Below, in pieces: positions 48,801 through 58,546 of a stretch of 64,000 nucleotides of DNA. The notes below the pieces were generated by a model, which worked only from the letters and a program-made list of their open reading frames with translations, ran no database searches and was not told the DNA's origin. The position numbers and the translations under genes were made by a program. Source of the stretch: Heterodera schachtii (taxonomy: Eukaryota > Nematoda > Chromadorea > Rhabditida > Heteroderidae); the NCBI GenBank assembly GCA_023374025.1, contig SIJG01000055.1:682001-746000 (forward strand). Reading direction: 5' to 3'. Each line of letters starts with the position of its first letter. The stretch's first letter is position 1.

Positions 48801-49601
48801 TCCTACAAAAATAGTGGTGCAATATTTTAAAGAATTTAAAAATCTATTTATTTAGGCCTTTTCAAATTCTATCGAAAAAAATTGTTGGGATGCCACCACC
48901 TGTGACAGTGGCCTCGAAATCACTGACAAACAATGTTTAACAGTCCATTATAACGAAGAAAGAATTTGTAATTCACAATGGTCCGTCAATTATTTTTTAA
49001 ATTTTTTTTTCCATAAAGGTTGGCTTACCGTTTTCGCCAAACTTTCAATTCTGGTCCCCAATTATGCTGACTTCTTTTATTTTGAAATTAAAGTCAAAAA
49101 TATGAAAGAGTAAGAGCATTATTTTATTGTTCTAAATAAAAAACAAAATTTTTAAATAATTATTAATTAATTTAAAAATGGATTTATTTCTTAATCAAAG
49201 AGCTGTTCTCTTCGGATTCGCCACCAAACAGAAGCATGGAGAATTACGTGGACATGTTCGGAACGGCCCTGGCATTTTTTCATACGAAAGCGATGGCACA
49301 TTTTGGGCAAGTGGCTCTGTTGAACCAAACGCTAAATTTGCTACTGGTTCTGTTGTGGGATGTGGCATTAATCTGAACAATCGGCAGTTGATTTTCACCA
49401 AAAATGGACAAAGAATTGGTTGCTTTATTAATTATCATATTTATAAAATAATAATAATAATATTTTCATTCAGATGATGATGATTACCGTGTGCCTTCTT
49501 CCGTCGGTCCATTGTTTCCGTTCGTTACTTTGTTTGCCGTTGGTGAAAAAATTGAGGCCAATTTTGGGCCAAAATTTCATTTTAATTTTGACAATATTTG
49601 A
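45852..49601 (+). CDS. Coiled-coil protein with two tandem SPRY domains
   Basis: About 13 short exons. The N-terminal third is Gln/Glu/Lys-rich coiled coil (LRILKTRIAELECMQQ; KLLQSKLKHYELMKEQNELQ), with no signal peptide at ATG 45852. SPRY 1 begins NCWDANACHNQLRI (48135) and continues with SGIFYYETKIL, FSIGLASKAMPLDDCVGHHW, YGYESGGNF, DIIGCGVNLASRRIIFTHNG and NFGPYFKFDP. SPRY 2 begins NCWDATTCDSGLEI (48880) and continues AVLFGFATK, FSYESDGTFWASGS, VVGCGINLNNRQLIFTKNGQ and NFGPKFHFNF, ending at TGA 49599-49601. The sequence style matches the RanBPM/SPRYSEC family expanded in cyst nematodes, some members of which are secreted effectors. Lacking a leader, this one is more likely intracellular. 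A MULE-like MITE sits in one intron (46940-47493). The donor near 48366 does not join in phase with the next acceptor. Confidence 0.86.
46940..47493. mobile_element. MULE-like MITE copy 1, in SPRY-gene intron
   Basis: 554 bp, flanked by an exact 9-bp duplication GAAAAACAT (46931-46939, 47494-47502). Terminal inverted repeats of about 37 bp begin GTGCTAAGACGAACCGAAAA and include TCAGTGTCAA, inverted at the right as TTGACACTGA...CGGTTC...TAGCACC. The AT-rich centre has no coding capacity. Same family as 61615-62181. Confidence 0.92.
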
Positions 49602-49816
49602 TGCTTTAAAACGTGCTCACTAAATCAGGAGCAGCACCTTTGTATATTTTGTTATAAATAAGCTTGCTTTCTTTCAATCCAAATTGGAGTTGTCCGTTGA
49701 TCGGACACTTTCGCATTGGCCAACTAGGCCAAAAACGCACGCGGGGGATACAACAAATGTTCCTATAAAAGCCATTAAGTTTTTGCTGCATGCCAAGACA
49801 GCTTTGACATTGTGGG

Positions 49817-49948
49817 TAGGGATGTGCGCGAGTCTTGGTTCTTGTCTCGGGAAATTTCTCGGGTTTTTCGCTTCCCGGTCTCGGTTCCCGTTCTCGGGTT
49901 TTTAGTCTCGGAAAACGAGAAATTTTTACACTGTTAAGGACATCCCTA
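49817..49948. mobile_element. Short hAT-like MITE with TCTCGG words
   Basis: 132 bp with ends TAGGGATGT and ACATCCCTA, flanked by ATTGTGGG / ATTGTAGG (7 of 8 matching). The interior consists of repeats of TCTCGGKTTYTYG-like words. The inverse words (CGAGACTCGAGACCGAG) form the island at 59307-59405. Confidence 0.85.
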
Positions 49949-50630
49949 ATTGTAGGTATTGGTCAATCAAATATTGTCATGTATGAAAAAGGATCATCAA
50001 CAAAAGTTGGCGAAAATGAAAAAAATATATTAAATTGCTATTACTTTTATAGATATTTTGTAGCACCTAGCTGCTGGCTAACAATAATCCTGTTGTTGTC
50101 TTCCTGCTTCAGTTTTTGCTTGGGTTCATTCTCCCCCCATTATAATAGAAAATTCTTTATTATTTCTTTTTTTATTCATTTTTTGGTGCAAAATAGTTAA
50201 CAATAATATTTCATAATAAATTTCCAAATTTTCTATGGCGTAGTATCGCACCGCTGAACCACAATTAGTAGGACTGTTCGCCCAATTCCGTCCATTCGTA
50301 CGATCCCATGACCAACTACTAAAATAGAAAAAGTAATTACTTTTTCCATTGGAAATCCACGATTCCAATTTTGGGTTATCCACCCACAATTGATCATAAA
50401 TTTAATTTTATTTAACTAAATAATAAACTCATAACTTAGCTAAAACTTAACCTAAAACATGGTATTAGAAGGTAGCTCTAATTGTCGCTAACTTTTTTGA
50501 AACACAATAAATGTGATATTTTTATGGTCATACAAAAAGTTTGGTCGTTTTAATACATAAAAATTGTTCACAGCTCAATTAATTCATACCACCTTTGGTA
50601 TGGTAATATTTTTGTAAATTTTTCATAGAT

Positions 50631-50710
50631 TATTAAAAAATTGTAATATAGTAGAAGATACACAGAGCTATATTAAAAAATTGTAATATAGTAGAAGATA
50701 CACAGAGCTA
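50631..50710. repeat. Perfect 40-bp tandem duplication
   Basis: Two identical adjacent 40-bp units (50631-50670 and 50671-50710) beginning TATTAAAAAATTGTAATATA. Confidence 0.95.
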
Positions 50711-50916
50711 CCTTCATACCAAGCTTGATTAATTTAATTAATTTTGAGCTAATTATGAATTATATTCAGCAAATAAAATTAAAATAACGATTAAATTTAA
50801 ATGTTTTCAATCATTGATAGTTTTGTCACTTCGTTTTGCATCTTTTGACACGACTCTATGCACCAATCCTTAACTGTTATTGAATATAATTAAATAATTC
50901 ATATTAATTTTTTTTA

Positions 50917-53634
50917 TTATTCAAAAAATTGCCTTTTCAGCCAAACGGTCATATTGTGCACGTCATCGCCGAGATGTCCAATGATTGTGCCGGTGAACAA
51001 CGTTTCGCCGACTTTTCCACCAAGAAGTGCTGTTAGCTTGGCTTTCAGCTGCTTCCTGGTATAGCGGCCAGCCAAATTGTATTCTGTGTAGCCGTCTGCG
51101 TCCGGTGTCGGACGGTTGCATACCTGTATTGATTCTATTTTAAAAAAAAATCATGGCCTATTTTGCCAATTTAAGCATTTTGTCGACCTTTTTAAAAAAT
51201 TTTAATAAAAATATTCAAAAAGTCTCAAAATAGGACCGATTGGAGTATAACATTGGTAACAGAAACATTCCATATTTACATTTTACCTCCATATTTTGGC
51301 ATTTACACTTAAAATTCCAAAAATACATCCCAAAGATGGAAACCCCTAAACCCGAAAAATTTTGGGAAAAAGATCAAAAATTGGCAAAAAAAAAATTCAT
51401 TAGCAACATTCGCTTAAAAATAATTTTTACAAAAAATTACTATTTTTGCAATTTTCTTTCTAATTTCAATATTTTTGAGTAAATAATAAATAAGAATTCG
51501 CAATTGTAGAATTACTATGATTCATGAAAAAATGTTTTTTCCTTCTTGACAAAAAATTATAGGTTTATGAATTTCTTTAAAAATTCAAACAAATTTTCAG
51601 AAAATTTTTTTGTTCATATTTCAGCGTTTTTCAAAGATGAAAAACGAAGGAAAATAAGAGTTGAAATTATCAAAAACTTTGAATTAGCGCCTTTTTTGAG
51701 TAATGGTGTCAGATTTCTGACAGTCAATCACAATGTCAGAAACTGAAGTAAATGTTTGCTTTTTTCACATTAATTACTGGGACAAATGCGCTTATAATGT
51801 ATTGTGTTTCTTCGAAAACACAAAAATATGTAAAAAAAAAATAAACCCTTATGTATATTGCATGCTTTAAATCAGGGCTCCCAAGTGTCCTGATTTTTCA
51901 GATTTGTCCTGAATTAGAGGGTACCTATCTGAAAAATCAAATGTCCTGAATTTTCAGATTGTCCTTTTTGAGGTGTCTGATAAACGTATAAAAAGAGCGA
52001 TATGTTGTAACAAAATCCATTAAAAATTCCAAAACATTTTCCCGGCGGCGCCTATCGGCACCGCCGGTCCCCCAAAACTCCTATTTTTTCTTTAAAAATG
52101 TGCCAAAAATTGCAATTTTGGTCATTTTTGACAACATTTTTTAACATATACATCAGGGATGTTGCAAATTAAAAAATAAAAAGCGAATGGCGAAAAGCGA
52201 AATTTGCGAAAGTAAAATAAAAAGCGAAAGCGAAAAGGCGAAAGTGAAATGCCCAAAAAAAGCGAAACTTGCGAAAGGCGAAAAGGCGAAATTTTTTTCC
52301 AAAAATTAGATGAATTTGACAGACTTAAAAATTCGCCTTTTAATTCTTAAGTGTTCTATTTATTACTTTTATTTCTTTTTTTATCGTAGATTTTTGTATA
52401 TAAATTTATAAAACGCATATTTCACTTTTTGAAAATCGAGGCTCAAAAATTTACAATTCTTTCCAAAAAATGATAATTTTTTTTTTGAATAATTACGATT
52501 TTTGGGCCCGGCGATGCCGATAGGTAGCGCCAGGCGAATTTTAAAATTAAAAAAAATTAAATTAAAAATAAACAGTCAACCGGCATCGAACTCCTGACAG
52601 AAAATAATGTCAAGGTTGATGCTCTAACCACTACACCACACTACATAGATAAAACAAAAACAAATTTTACTTTATTTCATAAAAATGTGGTAAAAATTTT
52701 ATGTCAATTTTTTGCTTTTTCTCCCACAAAAATGCATTTGTTTATTTTAAAAACCCAATCTTTAGGGGTGTACTTTTTTTTTCGCTTTTCAGCCAAAAAG
52801 CGAAAGGCGAAAAGCGAAAGCGAAAGGCTCAAAAAAAGCGAAAATGCGAAACTTGCGAAAGGTGAAAAGCGAAACTTGCAACATCCCTGATATACATTTA
52901 TGTTTTGAAATTTTCCCGGTGGCGCCTATCGGTCCCCTTTTCCTCATTATAGCAACCAATATTTAGTCATTTTTTTGACAAATTTGTTAACAAAACATTT
53001 AAAATTCCAAAAAAAAATTTTTTGGAAAAAGCGCGCTGAAAATTTTCAGTTGGAAGCCCTGTGATTAACGTTAATAAAATCATTTTAAGATGATTTTTTA
53101 TATTTTTAATGCGTTTTCTAAGCGCTACTTTTGTTTTGCAAAAGATCTGAATTTTGGTGTCTAAATCTGAATTTCAAGGTTTTTGTCCTGAATTTGAAAA
53201 AAAATTTGGGAACCCTGCTTTAAATTTTATATTTAACAGATTGCAATTCGTTTTTCCACTTAAAAATCATGATTGATGACCTTGCCAACTTCGTCGATGT
53301 TGTCCTCATCAAACCACGCTGTCCCTCCATGGCCAAGTTCATGGCAACTGACGCGCACTACCGACTGGTCTTGGAGCTCAATTGTTTCGGCCAATGCTTG
53401 TTTGAATTCTGCGCGCCGACGCCATCCCACCGATTTGCTCAATTTTTTTTGCCATTGAAGAGAAAATAAATGTCTATCTTTAAAGTTAAAACAAGTAAAA
53501 AGAGATGTGATGAAAAAGGAAACACATTTATTAGCATTCAAATGCTTCTCCGGCATATTTTGTAAAAGGTGCGCTTCAACTTTCGTACTACGACTACGTA
53601 TTGGCACAGTCGCATGAATTGGGCGATTCCCCAT
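50917..53634 (-). CDS. Stand-alone M41 (FtsH-like) metallopeptidase domain protein
   Basis: Two exons on the minus strand: 53634-53281 and 51123-50917, joined in phase, 186 residues. Around the junction the protein reads SVVRVSCHELGHGGTAW (HExxH zinc motif, residues about 92-96), then YTEYNLAGRYTRKQLKAKL, TALLGGKVGETLF and IGHLGDDVHNMT. These correspond to the YHEAGHA, LLGGRAAEELxFG and TTGAxxDLxRxT blocks of FtsH/AFG3/YME1 proteases; the Asp that supplies the third zinc ligand (GDD) is kept. The usual N-terminal AAA ATPase domain is absent and the chain stops soon after the GDD block, much shorter than a normal M41 domain. A polyadenylation-like AATAAA follows the stop. The 2.16-kb intron is filled by nested hAT elements. 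The N-terminal 70 residues match nothing I know and may include an unrecognised intron. Confidence 0.72.
52154..52889. mobile_element. Nested hAT-like element with AAAGCGAAAGGCG words
   Basis: 736 bp inserted inside the larger element. Ends CAGGGATGTTGCAA and TTGCAACATCCCTG are perfect inverted repeats; the 8-bp duplication ATATACAT is exact (52146-52153, 52890-52897). Both subterminal zones consist of GCGAAA/GGCGAAAAGCG words. It contains a core palindrome (52507-52533) and a tRNA-like sequence. Confidence 0.94.
52573..52650 (-). ncRNA. tRNA-like sequence (SINE-type or tRNA relic) inside nested element
   Basis: On the minus strand TAGTGGTTAGAGC matches a pol III A box and GTTCGATGC matches a B box at tRNA-like spacing. 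The acceptor stem and a clean anticodon arm cannot be drawn, so it is not called a functional tRNA. A related copy lies at 56341-56412. Confidence 0.6.
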
Positions 53635-53886
53635 CCGTCCAAAAAACCAAGAAAAGCAAAACCAATTTATAGCTTCATTTCTTTGTACGACCCCTTACTC
53701 TTAGAAAATTCGTCACATTTTTGAAGGGAAATTTAAATTCGAAAGCGCCAATTCATCTCATTTTTAATTTATTTTGTAAAATCTACGATTTTTTAAGGAT
53801 TCGATCCGCAGGTTTTTTAAAAAAAGGACAAACGAGGCTAAAAATATGATTTATGAGTAGGGATGGGATTTTTAGGCTCTAAAAAC

Positions 53887-54951
53887 TAGAGACCGGACAA
53901 GAGGGTCGGTCGAACGATTTCGGTTAAAACCCGAAAAAAAACCGAAACCGAAAAAAAACCGAAAAACCCAAAAAATTCTCGGTCGAACGGTTTCGGTTAA
54001 AAAACCGAAAAAAACCGAACCGAAGAAAAATTTTCGGTATATCGTTTCGGTTTCGGTTTTTTTTGAATTTTTATATTTTTTCCAAAAAAAGCAATAAAAC
54101 ATTTTTATTAACAGAAAAAGCTAAAGATCACCTCTGAACTAAATTGTAAAGCTATTGAAGCTCTATTGAATGGTGTACTAAAGTTTGGAAAATGACAGAA
54201 AAGGCAGTCAAAAAAACATGTTTTTGCTCCTTGATTCTAAAAAAACCACAGATTAGTTTTAGCGATTTGGTGCCCTTTTTGACGTTTTTTTCCCGAAAAA
54301 TTCCAAAATTCAAAAAAATCTCAAAAATACACCCCTAAGAAATGATCTAAAAAAATTCAGAGAATATACCTTAATGAATTGAAAAATTTTCACAAAAATT
54401 GTTCGCCAAAATTAATTTTTTTTTCGGGACCCACGCGTTTGGGCGCGGCCGTTTGGGCGCTGGCGTTTGGGCGCGGCCGTTTGGGCGCTGGCCTATAAAC
54501 ATATTAAGATTTCGAATGTTACCAAAAATTTGGATTTGGGGCGGTGCTGATAAGCGCCGCCGGGAAATTTTTTTGTAATTTTAATGCTATTTGTTAGCAG
54601 ATTTTGTCTAAAAATACCAAATTTTGAGATTTTGGACTAATTTTTTAAGAAAAGATAGCTTTTTGGGGGGGTCGGCGGTGCCGATAGGCACCGCCGGAGG
54701 AAAATTTTAAGAATTTTTAATGAATTTTATTAAAAAATGGCCAACTGATTTGTCAAAAAAGTCGGTCGATTGTTTCGGTTTTTTAATTATTTCGGTCGAA
54801 CGGTTTCGGTTAAAAAACCGAAAAAAACCGAAACCGAAAAAAACCGAAAAACTCAAAAATTTCTCGGTCGGTTTTTTCGGTTAAAAACCGAAACCGAAAA
54901 TCGAAAAATACCGAAAAAAACCGAAAAAAAAACCGACCGGTCCGATCTCTA
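53887..54951. mobile_element. hAT-like element with CCGAAAAAAACCGAAA words
   Basis: 1065 bp. Ends TAGAGACCGGAC and GTCCGATCTCTA; exact 8-bp duplication CTAAAAAC (53879-53886, 54952-54959). Both subterminal regions are arrays of GGTTTCGGTT / AACCGAAACCG. It holds two core palindromes (54539-54565, 54671-54697). It is inserted within another word-repeat island (AGGCTCTAAAAA, 53874-53886 and 54972-55035). Confidence 0.93.
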
Positions 54952-55314
54952 CTAAAAACTGCCAAAATAAGAAGGCTCTAGGCTCTAAAAACCCCAAAAA
55001 TAGGCTCTAAAAATGAAAATAGGCACTTAAAAACCTCATTTTTAGGGGTGTAAAATGACAACAACAAAAAAATTAGGCCAAATCAGAATTGAGATAAATA
55101 ATTTTTTAAATCACAATTCCTGTCAAGATAATAAATAAATAAATTTTGGAGATGAATTTTTTAAAAATTTTAAGAAAATGAAACCAAAATGTTTTTTTCG
55201 AAATTTAACTAATTCAAATATTTCTTCAATAAAAATCGATAAGTTAAAGAGTGACATTTTCCGACGGTGCCGACAGCTGCCGTTGTGCGAAATTTTTTGA
55301 AAAATAGTCTAAAT

Positions 55315-55980
55315 CAGAGCTGCGATCTCAAAATTTTGAAAATCCTCATTTCAGCCACAAAAAATCCTCATTTGCGACTAAAATACCTCAAAAAATCCTC
55401 ATTTTGCATGAAAAATCCTCATTTTTAAAAACATAAAAAAAATGCAAACAAAACACATAAAGTCATATTTTCCGTTTGAAAACAATCACGGCGCCTATCA
55501 ACACCACCGGACCCCAATAATTCCTATTTTTTCTTAAAAATTGGGCCAGAATCGCAAAATTGGATCAAAAAATTGGTAATTTTTAGTAAAAATATATAAC
55601 TAATCTTATTTAAAACCTCCAAAATAAAAAATACGATTTCTATTGTTTCAATAAATTGACATCTCTTTATTTTTTGCTTTTAAATAGCTCTTTTTGTGGC
55701 GCGGTTTTCCAGAAAACTCTTTTGGGAAGATTGTGGGAGGGGGTCCGGCAGTGCCGATAGGCGCTGCCGGAAAATTTTGGAATTATGAGTGCGATTTGTT
55801 AACAAATTTTGTCAAAAAAAATGATTTTGACTGAGAATTTTTCGAAAAATGTTTAAGATTTGAACAAAAAGTTCGAACATTTTGCCAAATATGCCTAATT
55901 TTTCAAAAAATTATGAGTTTTTGTCACTTTTTTATCAAAAGACCACAAAATGAGGAAAATCCGCAGATATCGCATCTCCG
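55315..55980. mobile_element. hAT-like element with AAAATCCTCATTT words
   Basis: 666 bp. Left CAGAGCTGCGATCTC and right GATATCGCATCTCCG are imperfect inverted ends; exact 8-bp duplication GTCTAAAT (55307-55314, 55981-55988). The left zone repeats AAATCCTCATTT; core palindromes lie near 55490-55512 (decayed) and 55743-55770. Confidence 0.87.
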
Positions 55981-56340
55981 GTCTAAATTTGTTAACAGAT
56001 TTTCTCTAAAAAGGGCTTCCGGAGAAAATTGGAATTATGAAATCTATTATTGACAAAAAAATAATCTATTTTTTCAAAATTTTTCTTTCCCCAAATTTCC
56101 ATCACAATTTTTTCGCTCAGACCCACATTCTTATCCGGTTGTGCCGATAGACAAATTTTGCGATTTAGAGCCAATTTTTTAAGAAAAATAGTAATAGTCA
56201 GGTGATGCCGATAGGCGACGTCGGGAAAGTGTTGAAAATATGAATTTAATTTCTTAATAAATTATGTCAAGAAAGGTCAATTTTTATTGATGTTTTTGTT
56301 TAAAAATCCTATCATAAAAAAATAAATTAAAAAAGAAAAT

Positions 56341-56412
56341 GTCAACCGCCGGTATCGAACTCATGACAAAAAGTTTGTAAGTGTTAAAGCACTAACCACT
56401 ACTCCACAAAAG
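56341..56412 (-). ncRNA. Second tRNA-like sequence
   Basis: Minus strand TAGTGGTTAGTGC (A-box-like) and GTTCGATACC (B-box-like) with spacing as in the copy at 52573-52650. Again it sits about 100 bp from a core palindrome (56200-56224), so the tRNA-like segment is part of a repeat family, not an isolated tRNA gene. Confidence 0.6.
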
Positions 56413-56544
56413 TCACTTTTAAATGAAGCAAATTTACTTATTTAATAAAAATTTGTCAATATGATTTAAAAAATTCAAAATTTGTATATATTTTTGCTTT
56501 TTCTTCCATAAAATGCCATTCTTAGGGGGGTGTATATTTATTTA

Positions 56545-56670
56545 ACCCCAACCCCGAGTCGAGCTTAAGGGTCGGTGTTCGTCGGGGTTGGAAGGAAGCG
56601 TCGGGGTCGGGGTTAACCCCGAAAAATGGCCAAAAATGTCGGGAGTCGGGGCGAGGTCGCAACCCTACTT
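56545..56670. repeat. GTCGGGGTT word island
   Basis: Repeats of GTCGGGGTTGG and AACCCCGA, ending GTCGCAACCCTA. It looks like one subterminal zone of another word-type element whose other end was not found. Confidence 0.6.
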
Positions 56671-56903
56671 TTACTCATAGGGGAACACAAATTGAAAAAT
56701 TTGTTAAATTATAATTCTTTTTGCGCTGAGAGGAAATTAAATTGCTTAAGAAATTGATGGACACGGCAAAGGATTATAAGATAAAGTCAATCAATTTTAA
56801 CATTTCTGGCAGATTTTATTGCATTTTATTTTTTTAATTACCTTGAAGAAAACATAAAAACGATTAGAACAATTTGATCAGCTTTAGTGAATAATTTCTT
56901 GCT

Positions 56904-58431
56904 TCAGAGAGTTGCATAAACGAATTTGAAATTGGGCCCAAAATTCGCCTCAATTTGGTCGCCAAATGAGCGCAAATAAACGAATGGATAAAAAGAATCA
57001 ACAGCAAATGATGGATCAACAAAATAATCAGAGAAATCTATAAAAAACGAAATAAGAAATTTCGATAATTCAAACATAAAAATAAATTAAAGAATATAAT
57101 TTAATTAAATTTGTTTAATTATTATTCATTTGCTAACCCAAACGCTGTCCGTTCCTCGTGAAAAAGAGCTGCCGAGTGATTAAATGAACGCCAATGCCTA
57201 CGGTATCGCCAACACCGTAGGAATATTTGGCATTTGCTCCCTTTCTATCTTCATTAATCCAAAACTCTCCATCGCTTTCATATGCATAAATGGCCTTGGT
57301 TATGACGCCGAACAAAAGCCGACTGAATAAAGAGGAATAAATAAGAAAATATTTCCACTTTTTAATATTCTGATTAGAGACCGGTGCGGGACGGGATCCC
57401 GCGCGGGATTTTGCGGGATCCCAATCCGCAATCCCGAATTTTTTGGGAAATGCGGGATTTTGCGGGATTTATACCTGCGGGATCCCGTCCCGCAAAATCT
57501 TTCAGTACCAATCCCGCAGCGGGATCCGCAAATTTGAAATTCGGTCTCTAATTCTGATTATAGAGATGTTTCGAAATAACAAATTCGCTTACTCCTGTTT
57601 ATTCAGAACTGAAATTTCATAGTAAAAAAGGTCAGACAAATGTTTGTTCAGCACAATCGAATATTTAGCCAAGACGTACTGATAAGCTTATGAAGAAAAA
57701 ATGGGATTTATAAAATTTAAAAAAAAATACCAGAAGAAGTTATTCCTTTATGATGGACAATGAGATTTTTGTTGCCAATAATTTGGAGATTCTCATCACA
57801 ATAAGTTGCATCCCAATATATTTTGTCGTGGAAAATTATGAATTATCTTAAAATTAATTCAAAAAAATATATTTGATTTAAGTAAATAATTTTGTTCTCT
57901 TACTTTAGCGGGGTCGAATTTGAATTGTGGCCCAAAATTAGTCTCAATCAAATCGCCAGAATTGTTCAAAGAAACAAATGGAAACAATGCAAAATCAAAA
58001 GGAGGCGAAAGGAACAAATCGGAGGTATCTAAAAAATAATTCAAAAATAAATAATTTAAAATAAAATAAAAGACCCAAAGGTTGGCCATTCTTTGTGAAA
58101 ATGATCCGCTGAGTGGCCAAATTAATGCCACAACCGACAAAATCTCCATGAGAAAAGTTCGGCATTCCAAAATTCTTTGACCCATTGGCCCAAAAATGGC
58201 CATCGCTTTGGTATGCGCAAATGTACGAATTTTGGCCGACCCTTCCGTCCAATGGCATCGCTTTGGTGGCGAGTCCAATTGAGCAAAGACTGAAATTGAA
58301 AAGATAAATTTAAAAAAATATTTAATTTGATTGTGCTACCTTCTGCAACTTTGAATTTTGATTTCAAAGTAAAAAATGCCGGATTCGGTGAACAAAACTT
58401 GGTGTTTAGCGAAGATAGAACGACGACCTTA
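56904..58431 (-). pseudogene. Tandem-SPRY locus lacking its 5' part
   Basis: Minus strand. SPRY 1 is entered mid-domain at an acceptor near 58430: RRSIFAKHQV, SGIFYFEIKI, CSIGLATKAMPLDGRVGQNS, AYQSDGHFWANGS, FVGCGINLATQRIIFTKNGQ, DTSDLFLSPP, NFGPQFKFDP. SPRY 2 follows: YWDATYCDENLQIIGNKNL, LAKYSIVLNKHLSDLFYYEI, RLLFGVITKAIYAYESDGEF, DTVGIGVHLITRQLFFTRNG, NFGPNFKFVY, stop at 56904. The opening NCWDA block of SPRY 1 and any start codon are missing; the 115 bp upstream to the next gene hold no exon. Splice sites and frames inside are intact, so it is either recently truncated or its first exons lie elsewhere. It mirrors the double-SPRY gene at 45.9-49.6 kb in opposite orientation. A 176-bp MITE lies in one intron. 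Confidence 0.8.
57375..57550. mobile_element. Short hAT-like MITE with GCGGGATCCCGC words
   Basis: 176 bp. Ends TAGAGACCGG and CGGTCTCTA; exact 8-bp duplication ATTCTGAT (57367-57374, 57551-57558). The interior is made of GCGGGATCC and GGGATCCCGC words. It sits in an intron of the minus-strand SPRY locus. Its ends match the 53887-54951 element although the internal words differ. Confidence 0.94.
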
Positions 58432-58546
58432 TTATTATTGTTTTTTATAAAATATTTATTACTAAAAATATTTAAATTAAAAATTTTTCCAATTCAGCAT
58501 TGATTAACTGTATTATGAAAAAATAATTTATTATATTATTTTAAAT

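Larger units (their letters stand above)
51873..53217. mobile_element. hAT-like element with GTCCTGAATTT words, in M41-gene intron
   Basis: 1345 bp. Ends CAGGGCTCCCAAGTG and TTGGGAACCCTG are inverted; the 8-bp duplication CTTTAAAT is exact (51865-51872, 53218-53225). Subterminal words TGTCCTGAATTTTCAG repeat at both ends. Contains palindromic cores at 52042-52068 and 52918-52937 and a second, nested element at 52154-52889. Non-autonomous. Confidence 0.92.

Noticed and set aside
45852..49601. Calling the double-SPRY gene a secreted SPRYSEC effector
   Set aside because: The N-terminus is hydrophilic coiled coil with no signal peptide, so only the fold resemblance is supported.
53269..53469. 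Plus-strand frame of 66 codons
   Set aside because: Antisense to the M41 exon, whose minus-strand reading has HELGH and continues in phase into a second M41 block.
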